Of a stretch of DNA of 64,000 bases, positions 37,039 through 45,830 are shown piece by piece. Within the stretch, counting starts at the first letter, position 1. Every line of letters begins with the position of its first letter. Origin of the DNA: Cylicocyclus nassatus (lineage: Eukaryota; Nematoda; Chromadorea; Rhabditida; Strongylidae); contig CATQJL010000223.1 in the NCBI GenBank assembly GCA_958299035.1, positions 72,709,006-72,773,005 on the forward strand, read 5' to 3'. Position numbers and translations under genes: made by a program. Below the pieces are notes generated by a model. The model saw only the letters and a program-made list of their open reading frames with translations. It did no database searches and was not told where the DNA came from.

Positions 37039-37248
37039 ATGAAAAGCGAGAAAATCCAAAAAGAAGTTAGAACCTCGCACGGCGCAATCGCTCACTTACA
37101 AGCAACCATCAATCACCAATCGCACTTACTTGAGTCAATGTGCAACAAAATGGACAACACTGAAAAAATCAACGACAAAAATATCCATCAGATGCGCCAA
37201 GAACTGCAAGAAATGAAAGAAGAAATTGCGCGTCATTTCAAAGACTAA
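37039..37248 (+). CDS. 3' accessory ORF a: coiled-coil protein
   Basis: 70 codons from the ATG just after the candidate splice acceptor. The frame is open upstream to 36772, but there it overlaps the env region in another frame, so I prefer the later start. The predicted protein is helical with heptad-like Leu/Met/Ile spacing (HLQATI, LLESM, MRQELQEMKEEIA). Function unknown. It could be the N-terminal half of the following ORF, separated by a stop and a frameshift near an A8 run at 37321-37328. Confidence 0.45.
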   Translation: MKSEKIQKEVRTSHGAIAHLQATINHQSHLLESMCNKMDNTEKINDKNIHQMRQELQEMKEEIARHFKD

Positions 37249-37340
37249 CAAATCCCAGAAAAGGACACATCGTCCACCTTTTTTGAAAATGCGCAACCCA
37301 AAGACGAGGCTCGCAAGCTGAAAAAAAAGAAACAGAAACC

Positions 37341-38048
37341 ATGGAAAACAACGACGATTTCGTGGAATTGCTTGAAATCGATATGGAGGAACTTGAGATG
37401 AAAGAAGCAGGAGAGCACCAAAATGAAGCAAATGCGGACAACGATGAAGAAGACGCACAAGATAAAGAGATCGAAATGGAAGATTCACGAGAACCAAAAG
37501 AGCATCAAGAACACAAAAAGGAAGAAGCAAACGCCGAAGACCTACAGAAAGACGCACAAAATGAAGAATCGATAGAACCAGACTTGCGAATTCCCGCACT
37601 AAAACTGAAGATCTACCAAAATGAGCAGGCAATAGCAAATCTAACCCTGATCATCGAAGAACTCGAAGATAAGCGATTATGTCGACCAAGAAACTTTCAG
37701 AGAGGAGCTATTCAAAAAAGAAGTGAACTCAACATGCGCTGCGCGTTCTGCGAAGCGATAGGCGCACATTACTCGGTTTCATGCACAACGTACCCTACTG
37801 CGCAGGAAAGGAAGGAAGCAATCCAGGCAAAGGCGAGATGCGAGCACTGTCTCGAAATCATATGCGCGGGTGGTGCTCTGTGCCGCAAGTACCAAGAAAG
37901 ATGTTATCATTGCCAAAGAAGAGGGCACCATTCCGCGCTTTGCGGACTACCCGAGTCCAGCGTCAACATCTCGGTACAGCCCCGACAAGCAAAGGATGCA
38001 AGAAAAATTCATATGGCAAGCGTTCAGGAGATCAAAGAGGAAATTTGA
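37341..38048 (+). CDS. 3' accessory ORF b: acidic, zinc-knuckle protein
   Basis: 235 codons ending 33 bp before the 3' LTR. Residues 1-80 are strongly acidic, 85-112 are a short coiled coil, and 134-201 form a Cys/His array: CAFC with H143 and C148; CEHC (167-170) with later C175 and C181; CYHCQRRGHHSALC (188-201, CX2C-X4-H-X4-C). This resembles Gag-type nucleic-acid-binding knuckles, yet the element already has its own in gag-pol. It is intact. No family is assigned. Alternatives are a captured gag-like host gene or a lineage-specific accessory protein. Confidence 0.65.
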   Translation: MENNDDFVELLEIDMEELEMKEAGEHQNEANADNDEEDAQDKEIEMEDSREPKEHQEHKKEEANAEDLQKDAQNEESIEPDLRIPALKLKIYQNEQAIANLTLIIEELEDKRLCRPRNFQRGAIQKRSELNMRCAFCEAIGAHYSVSCTTYPTAQERKEAIQAKARCEHCLEIICAGGALCRKYQERCYHCQRRGHHSALCGLPESSVNISVQPRQAKDARKIHMASVQEIKEEI

Positions 38049-38081
38049 AGACTGAGGAGAGAAGCACCATAGGGCCGGCAG

Positions 38082-38535
38082 TATCGTCGCGATCACACAT
38101 TCCATGCATGGATCGGTGATACAGTGATAAGATTGTTTTGTAAACATGCTCTTTTGTAGTGTTGTTCTAGCGCAAGAGGCAAAAGGCACGGGCAGGTCGC
38201 GTAAATCGTCAGTGCTTTCTCCGCGTCTGCGCACATCGGTCGTCTTTTACCTTTTTTCTCTTTCTTCTTTTCTGCGCTTCTAAGCCTCTAAATGCGCACT
38301 AGTTTTCCGCGCTAGGACAGCTTGTAGGGATTTTAGATTGCGCAATGTCATAATTATTTTGTGCATTATTAAGTTTATTTGAGATTGTATTTTTTGCTTC
38401 GCTTTATTTCGCTCGTCGTGTATTTGTAACCCGACAAGGGTTTAATTACCCAAGTTCAAGTAGGTAAATGGTTGACGCTCTGGTGATTGTTTGGTGTAAA
38501 CCGCGTGGCAAATCGAGCAGTACTGGTTCAATTTA
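38082..38535 (+). repeat. 3' LTR of BEL/Pao element
   Basis: Same length as the 5' LTR with scattered substitutions, starting TATCGTCGCG and ending CAATTTA. A purine-rich stretch (38036-38063) upstream may hold the polypurine tract, although it does not abut the LTR. Confidence 0.93.
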
Positions 38536-38693
38536 CCTCCGACGTTATTATCCTATGCCGTCTGTTCTTCTCAAAGTGTGACCGGCCCATCGATGCTTCG
38601 CTTTCGCAACGCATTCCGCTGGATTACGAAGACGAGACATTCATCTCAAATCCGTACTGCGAAATCCGACAAGATGTTGTTTGTGACGGCTCA
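38536..38693 (-). pseudogene. RTE retrotransposon, segment 2, minus strand
   Basis: Continues the RTE copy interrupted by the BEL element. It matches the reverse complement of about 11160-11310 in arm A (cttcgctttcgcaacg, gcggaatcc counterpart). It ends at the TIR element. Confidence 0.85.
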
Positions 38694-39853
38694 TAGATGC
38701 GACAGTGTGAGAATTTGCTCTTCCCCTTCACCTGAACCCGGATCAAGGTGATCCCTTCACCAAAAGCGAGAAAAAATCAACAGTGAAGTAAGGTCAGGCA
38801 AAGGAGATATTTGTCGAAAATTGTTTATGTATCTGAAAGAGGGAAGAGGACATTCTAGACAAGAGGGCATTCTCAAACTTCCAGGAGAAAAAATTAGTAG
38901 CTTCTGTAGCTGCACAGCAACGTCAGCGAGGAAAGTTCCGTGGTACAACGTTCCCCTCTGGTTTCAGGGAACAGATTTGCTTAAAGTGCCTTCGTAGAAT
39001 TACCGAGTGAAAGGTGTCCCCAGTCATTTCTCGACATTTACGAGTCTCCAACATAGAAAAATTTGCAAATTTTGAAGAATAGCTGGAACAAGGAAACAGT
39101 GATCGTTGAAACCGCCTGGTCCCCCGTTTTCAGGAAATATATAGCACATCTGAGATCCGTCCAAAAAAGCGCCTGGGTGAAGAATGTGTCTGGTGATTTC
39201 TCGACATTTGCGAGTCTTCAACATATAAAAAAAATCTCATAAATTTTGTGAATAGCTGGTACAAGGAAATTGTGATATACTTTGCTGGAGTCTGTAAAAA
39301 GTGTCTGGTGAAGGATGGGTGAGACTCTTATAATGAGTTCTCAGGTGGACGCTTTTTTACCATTATAAAAAGACGTCTACCCAGACAAATCACCGGAACT
39401 TGCGCAGGACAAGCCAAATTTGCAGAAGTTCCGCCGGACTTTGCTCACTATTTCAAAAATGAAAACGTTGAAAACCGGAACTTCCGCAGAACCTTCTTCA
39501 AAATCCTGCTGAAATTCCGAAAAGTGCCAGAGATTTCGCAGCACTTTGGCCTTCCAGAACTTCCGCAGGACTCTCAATATGTTGTCTCGTGATGTCGCCT
39601 CGCCAACAATTGGAGTGCATTGTTGAGCATGTCAGCCGTAGTGCAAAGGATAGTAGGTGGATCTCACAGTCAATAGAGTGAGGTTTAAATCTCGCTTCGG
39701 TGCTCTCTTTTGCTGTTGTGATTGGCATTCTTCGGAATTTCCGCAGCACAATTACGAAACTTCCGCAGGTGACCCGGCGGAACTTTCGCGCGCTCTGCGG
39801 AAGTTCCGGTCATTTGTCTGAGAGGGATCATTCTCACTTTATCGCACCTATGC
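38694..39853. mobile_element. TIR element with 9-bp duplication, MULE-like candidate
   Basis: The left end tagatgcgacagtgtgagaa and the reverse complement of the right end (tAGgTGCGAtAaaGTGAGAAT) form an imperfect inverted repeat. Flanks gacggctca (38685-38693) and gtcggctca (39854-39862) look like a 9-bp duplication with one mismatch. The interior holds a direct repeat of about 90 bp (39010-39100 and 39180-39270) and at least five copies of an aacttccgcag-like motif (39425-39815). No transposase is present. Confidence 0.6.
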
Positions 39854-40774
39854 GTCGGCTCATCTTCAGAAAACTTCGCTCAAGCGCTCTGTGGGTGATC
39901 CCTAGAAGTTTAACGTGGCTACAATGTTGGCCAAAGCCTCAGCTGTATAGCAGAGCGCCGAGGAAACGGTTGAATCGAACAGGTGGGCACGAAGCTTCGG
40001 GTCCGTCAGTTGATCGGTGGCTTCAAGAGATCCAAAGGCGGCCTAGGCTGCTCTTCTTCTTCTGTTGAGGTTCTTCCCTCAAGTCGTTCTTGTCCGACGT
40101 CCGAAATACACGTAAGAAGACGTCTACATGATAGGGGTGCCTTCCAAACCCATTTCTGCTCCTTCGCAAAAAGCGTTCTTCATGAATGAGTCTTCTTCCG
40201 ATTTATTTGCAGTCCTAACTTCTTTCCTACTACGTTTAAATCAGCATCGTCTCTGCTTCAGTGATACTGAAAGGAAATGATGTCGTCCGCAAAACAAAGG
40301 CTCGAAGGAAAACTCCCTTTAAATCGTATGCCTCCCTGTCTCAGTCCAGTGACTTCACCACACTGCAAGCTGCGGTGAACAGCTTTTGCGAGATTGTGTC
40401 GCTTTGTCGAACCCCCTTCCCAATTGAGATGATCAGGGGGCGATAGCTGCATCGTCGCTGTACAGTTCTTGCAGAAGTCGGCTAACACGTAAGCCTCTAC
40501 TCCTTGATCGACTAGCGCTAACAGGTTGGCGTCGGTTCCGACGCTGTCAAAAGCTTTCGACGAAGGTTAGAGGCAGTCGATACTCCCGACAGACTTCTAT
40601 GACCCTCGAAACCGTCTGAATGTGGTCCATGCAGCTGAATCCTTTACGAAATCCAGTTTGCGTTCTTGGGGTTGGGCTTCATCCAGGGTGAATAGCTTCT
40701 ATAGCACCCTCAGCAGGCCTATTGGACGATAGTTTCGAAGATCCTTTCTTCCACCCTTCTTGAAATGAAGGGCG
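39854..40774 (-). pseudogene. RTE retrotransposon, segment 3 (RT domain), minus strand
   Basis: Minus-strand RT core, collinear with 10190-11165 of arm A. It includes the counterparts of the KKGGRKDLRNYRP region (about 40690-40760) and of the motif-A and YxDD regions, with many stops. Confidence 0.85.
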
Positions 40775-41402
40775 TAAAAAGGTTGCCACAACCTTACTAA
40801 TTGAACCACACCAACCTCCACTCAAACGACACACGTTTATTGTCGATTACCTCAAACTTGGGTAATTAAACTTTCGTTCTGCTTGAAATATACACACATA
40901 AACAAGAAGCAAATCAACATGAGAAAGTGAGGATATCCTAACAAATAATTGAAACTATGATGATACGTCAAACCAAAATGATATTTTGGATATGTGAATT
41001 TGGACTACTTGCAAGAAATGTACAAGAGGGGATTAGAGAACATATGATAGAACTGTCGAATGTGCCATCCTACGTACAAGGAATGAGCGGGTAGTAAGGC
41101 AACACAAGCAATGAGTGTAAGTGATGGAAAATGCATGAGTAATAATGACTAAGTATATATAGACGTTCGCTTGCTGGCTCCATCGTTCCTTCTGCAGCTG
41201 CAATCGTTTTTGTTTGTGGACCGAGATCTTTTTGTCGAAGGGAGTGTCGCATCTGGCATCGTGGATTCATTCCTTGGCATTCCGCAACTAGCTTTTTTTT
41301 TATTTAGCAAGCATTGCCATCCGTGAACGTCTCAGCTGGTATTGAGGGGTCATCGTATGCTCTCATGCATTATCTTGCTCAATTGCATCGCGATCCGCGA
41401 TA
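40775..41402 (-). mobile_element. Solo LTR of a BEL/Pao family
   Basis: A 628-bp insertion in the RTE copy with a 5-bp duplication GGGCG (40770-40774 and 41403-41407). On the minus strand it starts TATCGCGGATCGCGATGC and ends CTTTTTA, echoing the TATCG...TTTA ends of the complete BEL element, and shares a tttaattacccaagtttgag block with it (near 40855). It has a TATA-like tctatatatact and an aataaa in the expected order. No internal region is present, which indicates LTR-LTR recombination. Confidence 0.78.
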
Positions 41403-42100
41403 GGGCGGCTCTTGACATTCTTCACTGATCGGGAATCTTTTCCTTCTAAAGGTAGGATGTTACGACGACGTGCGAGCGAGGATCTCGTGTAAGCATTGTC
41501 CTCCGGCTCGCAGAAATTTGACGGAAAGGTGGCCTGATTCTGGAGCCACTGTTGTCTTCATGGTCTAAGTCGCGATGCGCACTTCAGCAGGTAGAATTCG
41601 AGGTGGTACTTCTCCAGTGGGAAACGGGCATCGGCACGTGGTTGATGTGCGGAAGAGGTTGGTGTAGAAGTTCTTCGCGTAGATTTCATTTTGTATTGGG
41701 AAGAAGTCGTAGTCCCGTCTTTGTTTAGTAGTGCAGTTAGTGGTGCATGATTTTCACAGAGATCCCTTCAGCAGTTCTTGAGACTTCGTCTTTCGTAGGC
41801 TGCTTCAAATATCTTGCTTGCCTGTACTTCCTGAAATCCTCCTGCAAAGCTGTTCTGCAACTGGCGTTGGCTATCAGTCGCTTGAGATGGGTTGCATTGG
41901 ATTCTGCCTCAGAAATCTTCTTCTTTCGAGCAATTCCGTGGTGGTTTTGAAATGCGTTCCAAGTTCTTCTCAGAAGTCACGCGCACTCTCCAGAGGCTCG
42001 CAATCCTTTCAGAAACCTGTCGTTGTTTTGGATTGTCGTTGTTTTAGATTGTCCTCCTCGATGGGTCAGTCAGAACTCTATGAGCTCATTCAGCCTGTTA
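41403..42100 (-). pseudogene. RTE retrotransposon, segment 4, minus strand
   Basis: Region between endonuclease and RT on the minus strand. The stretch near 41470-41720 matches 9866-10110 of arm A (gaacttc-caccaacctctt, cgcacttcagcaggtag, tttctgcgagccggaggac). The part above about 41725 has no counterpart in arm A. It ends at a TTA-flanked TIR element. Confidence 0.82.
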
Positions 42101-42114
42101 GGGTGCCTTCATAC

Positions 42115-42275
42115 CGCGCCGGCAGCCGCCGCTAGCAGCCCACAGCAGCCGCCAGCAGCCCGTAGCAGCCCGTAGCAGCCGCCACCAGCCCGTAGCAGCC
42201 CGTAGCAGCCGCTAGCAGCCCGTAGCAGCCGCCAGCAGCCTGTAGCAGCCCGTAGCCGCCGCTGGCCGCCTTTGT
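42115..42275. repeat. GC-rich tandem array of agcagcccgt-type 10-mers
   Basis: Imperfect 10-bp units (gcagcccgta, gcagccgcca, gcagccgcta) are repeated about 15 times directly inside the left terminus. A short inverted counterpart occurs at 44700-44735. Confidence 0.85.
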
Positions 42276-42728
42276 TAGGCTTGATACATACCTCGCTGCT
42301 TAGGTATGGACAAAACCAGCGAGCAGCGAAAGCAGCGCTGCTACGGCTGATCAGCGCTGCACTCGGCTGCTTCTTGAGTGCATGTTGAGTGCATAAACCA
42401 TCAAAAATAACTGTGTAATGTCGAGTTTTATTACGTCAAAAAGAAGAGAATTAGCATATTTTAAGTTGGATCTGGTCCATACTTTTATGAGAAGTTCTTC
42501 ATTTTCCATCAATAAATTTAGAATAGAAAAGTAGCTCATACGAGCAAACTCAAAAGAGCAATTCAAGTGTATTCATTCCATTCGATCCCTGATAAGGCAA
42601 TGGCTGTCCCAGTAGTATGAAAGTGTCCCTCAGGCAATGACATGATTGCAGTCCATTGGAGGCCAAATTTTATTTGATTACGCTGTCAGCTTTTTGAGTT
42701 ATTGCCAATGTGTAGTCAGTATCAATTA

Positions 42729-43480
42729 TTAGGTTGTGTTATAAGTTCTGTCCCAATTTTTCTTTAGATTTTTTTTCAATATTTTGCGCGATTTTCTGCA
42801 AATTGTTTATATGCATTTGAAAGCTCTAAGCTTTCTCTACTAAAACTTTCCTCTTGCTTTTCTACATCAGATGACTTGAAAAAGTTTTACAGCGTCAAAT
42901 TTGAAAAATCAAACAGGGAAATAGTCCATTTTCGACAACTACATTACGTCACCCTCCTAATCAGTCAGAATGCCTAGGAATAAGCCTGAAGAATTTTCTA
43001 CACGTAAGCAATCTAGCTTCTATTGCGCTTCAGAAGTGCTGAAACTTTTCAAAAATCATTTCTTAGACGTTAGAAAAATCTTTTTTCTAACGCTTTTTCA
43101 ACGTTGGTGTTGGGCATGATCTGAAGGCATCCTGAGTGAAGACGGTAGGCGGATCATCCAGAAAAAACAGAAGGGATAGTTTGTGGCTTCAAAATAATCG
43201 ATTCGTTGTTGTCAAGCTTGTTTAGTAAGTTTTACCAATAAAAATCGAGAAAAATTTGGAAGAAAAAAGATGTCGAAAATTGGTTTTCGACTCTTTGGAT
43301 TTTTTGTTTCAATGATAGAAACCTTTTTCAATTTCTTGCTATGTTGGAAAACGATGCATATGAGCCTGCAGAGCAGACTTAGAGCTTTCAAAAGCATATA
43401 CACTTTTGTCTTAAATATAGTCAATGTTGTTGAGAAAAAACTAAAACAAAAATTGGGACATAACTTATTACACGACCTAA
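42729..43480. mobile_element. Mariner-like element, decayed
   Basis: The ends TTAGGTTGTGTTATAAGTTC and its near reverse complement (43450-43480) are flanked by TA (42727-42728, 43481-43482), typical of mariner elements. The 752-bp interior is AT-rich. One frame starting at 42968 (MPRNKPEE) is weakly reminiscent of a transposase N terminus, but I do not rely on it. Confidence 0.65.
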
Positions 43481-43926
43481 TACTTCATTTCTCTTCAAGT
43501 TCATGGAGTATGTCCCTCCAGTGCGTCTTAATATTTCCCCATATCCTCTGAAACCCCAATTGAACGGTATTTGGTTGCATTCATGACTTGCTCACGCAAT
43601 ATAAGGACGGACTTTGTTTTCAGAACGCTAGTCAGAGCTTGAAAATTGCTAAAAATAGGTAATTTGGAGCCAAAACAGCTGTTTGCAGCTCACAGCAGCT
43701 GAGATAAGCTCAGAAAAAGTGAGCGTAACTCAGCTGCAAATCTCGTTGCAGCGCTGATCAGCTTGAGCAGCGCTGCGCAGCGCTGCTCAAAAATGACTCG
43801 CTAGGTACGGACACGACCTTCCATGTTAGCTGCTGCAGCGGGAGGCAGCAGCGTCACTCCGCTGCAATCAATACGCACAAATCGCATTGCTACCACCCCT
43901 ATGTATAGACACCCGACGCTAGGTAC

Positions 43927-44126
43927 AGAAGCTTTCAATCTGAGTGTCACGGCTGATGTGGTTCAGCTCTTTGGGAGCCGCCTCGCGTCGGTCTCTCACG
44001 TGGTACAATACCACATCCGATACCGCGAAGGCCTAGCTAATGTGGCGTTGTACCACGTGAGAGATCCAAGCGAGGCGGCGCGCGAGGATCTGAACAACGT
44101 CGGCCGTGACACTCAGATTGGAAGCC
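43927..44126. mobile_element. Short foldback MITE
   Basis: Arms 43927-44014 and 44047-44126 pair through gctttcaatctgagtgtcac and gtctctcacgtggtaca. The 108-codon open frame 43823-44149 is read through this palindrome and is not supported as a gene. Confidence 0.75.
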
Positions 44127-44154
44127 CCTATATGTATCAAGCCTCATAGAAGCA

Positions 44155-44672
44155 CAGAATCATCAGAAAACTACTTTGAATGCTCCTGCCTATTCTTCTG
44201 TTGCCGCCAGTGGGTAGTTCGATCTCACAAATCGTATTTGTGTCCATTTCATTATAATGTCACCCCACGGTCATTCTGCTAAACCATAGTTCGAAGAAGT
44301 TTCTTTCCGGTGTAATTCCCTCTCACTTTGGATGCGTCCAGTTCCTGCAGATGTACAATTTGTTGAGTATGCTTTTGCTTCAGTCTTATCTTGGCTATCG
44401 GTGCATATCTGATTTGCATTCTACTATTTCGCAAGTTCGCCGAATTGATTCGCGGGTGGGTCCTTCCGACTTTGACAATGGCTCACATTCGTTTTAGATA
44501 AGACAGATTGCGAAAGTGGAATTTGGGCACCGATAGGATGCAATGTGCGGCAGCAGAACCATGAACACAAATGTGATATGTAAGATCGAACTATACACTG
44601 GCGGCAACAGAAGAAAAAGCGTGGAAGATGAAAAGGCAGGAGCATTCAAAGTAGTAAGATTCTGATGATTCT
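44155..44672. mobile_element. Foldback MITE
   Basis: The left arm from 44155 (cagaatcatcag, tactttgaatgctcctgcc, ttcttctgttgccgccagtg, tagttcgatct) pairs with the right arm ending 44672. The loop is about 300 bp. Confidence 0.75.
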
Positions 44673-44757
44673 GATGATTTTTCGCCTCTATAACAAAAGC
44701 GGCCAGCGGCGGCTACGGGCTGCTAGCGGCTGCTGCCGGCGCGGTATGAAGGCACCG

Positions 44758-45830
44758 TTACCGTCAAAGGCATTCTCCCTTCTCGCGGCACTGTGGCAGA
44801 CCTTCTTTTCCAGCTTTCCTACATCGTATCTTTGCTCGAACGAGGCGGTGATCGGAGTTTCTGCAGAATGATGGAAGTACTGCGACACCGAGCGAGCTCC
44901 ACTCGGTTGGAATATGGTTTCTCCATGAAGATGGAGTTTCCATGGAAAAGTCGTGCGGCGGAGAGGAGCCCAACGAGACGGTTGCCGTTTTCGTTCAGGA
45001 GCCCATATCCAAGCTTTCCGATCCTACATTCCTTTCTAATGGCATCCCCATTTTCGCGTTGAAGACGTACACAACAAACTTTTAGAAGGACTTCTCGTTA
45101 GGACGACTTGGTCCATGTCTTCGAAGAAAGCATCTAGTTCTGAATCATCAGCTGCTGGTGTTGGCGAGTAGCAGTTGACGATGCTGATGGTCTCCTGACG
45201 TGGAGGTGGTAGTCGTAAGACGACTAATCGAAATGAGGGATCTCATGCGAATCGGCAATATGGAAAAGAGATGGGTGGACGACAAGGCCAACGCCTCCAA
45301 CGTCTCCTGATGGAACCTTCTCACTACGAATGATGGGATTCCGTCACTCTTCTATCGTACGTCCTTCTTCTTGGACTTCGTTTCCTGCAGAGCAGTGATG
45401 TGGTACTCAATGTGCTCTGCAGGTGGAGACTGTCCTGGCCTTTTAGGTGCAGAGCATGAGGTAGTTTCCATGGCGTGTCTTTCGGGCAGGCATGTCGTTT
45501 TTTTTCCGATCCAAATCGTTTCTTTGAGGGAATAATAAAAGTTTCCCATACAAGAGCAGACTTACCACAAGATCTACTCTTGATTGCCACGGGACCTGGG
45601 TGTGGAGGAGCGGAGGGGACCGCCTACCGACAGAAAAAACCAGACGGCGAAGGATCTTATCTTGACCGCCTCTTGCTAGGCATGCCGAAACCGAAAAGCC
45701 GAAATCCTTTACAACTTGGGAGGCCCTACCAGAGTATACACCCAGCTATGCATCGCAGTTCGACACCCAATGTCAGCCCCACGCCACGTCGAGGCGGCCG
45801 ACCATTGTGGGAGCTACCTATTGTAAGATA
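44758..45830 (-). pseudogene. RTE retrotransposon, segment 5 (endonuclease and 5' end), minus strand
   Basis: Minus-strand apurinic-type endonuclease region. SDHRLVRAKIRC (near 44830) is the C-terminal end of the domain with its catalytic SDH, and GVGLVVHP (near 45270) is an upstream motif. The 5' end near 45830 (taggtagctcccacaatgg) fits an RTE 5' region. Summed with the other four segments this copy is about 3.2 kb, close to full length. Confidence 0.8.

Larger units (their letters stand above)
27651..38535 (+). mobile_element. BEL/Pao LTR retroelement with env, nearly complete, defective
   Basis: A 10,885-bp element bounded by 454-bp LTRs and a CCTCC target duplication (27646-27650 and 38536-38540). 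Gene order is gag, protease, RT, RNase H, integrase (the BEL/Pao order), then an env-like region, then an extra 3' ORF pair. Several frameshifts and stops interrupt gag, pol and env, so this copy is not expected to be autonomous. It is inserted in an RTE pseudogene on the opposite strand, and the RTE sequence is continuous across one copy of the target site. Confidence 0.93.
42101..44757. mobile_element. 2.66-kb TIR nest flanked by TTA (Harbinger-like candidate)
   Basis: The termini GGTGCCTTCATACCGCGCC (left) and its reverse complement (right) extend into GC-rich cagccgctagcagcccgtag repeats at both ends. TTA flanks both sides (42098-42100 and 44758-44760), the duplication expected of PIF/Harbinger elements. 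The interior is made of smaller foldback elements, and no transposase was recognised. A 38-bp relative made only of the two ends lies at 52194-52231. Confidence 0.72.

Noticed and set aside
42968..43150. Mariner transposase N-terminus
   Set aside because: A faint resemblance only. Frames are broken and no DDD/E motif is visible, so only the terminal repeats are used for the call.
43823..44149. 108-codon open frame as a gene
   Set aside because: It spans the arms of a palindromic MITE.
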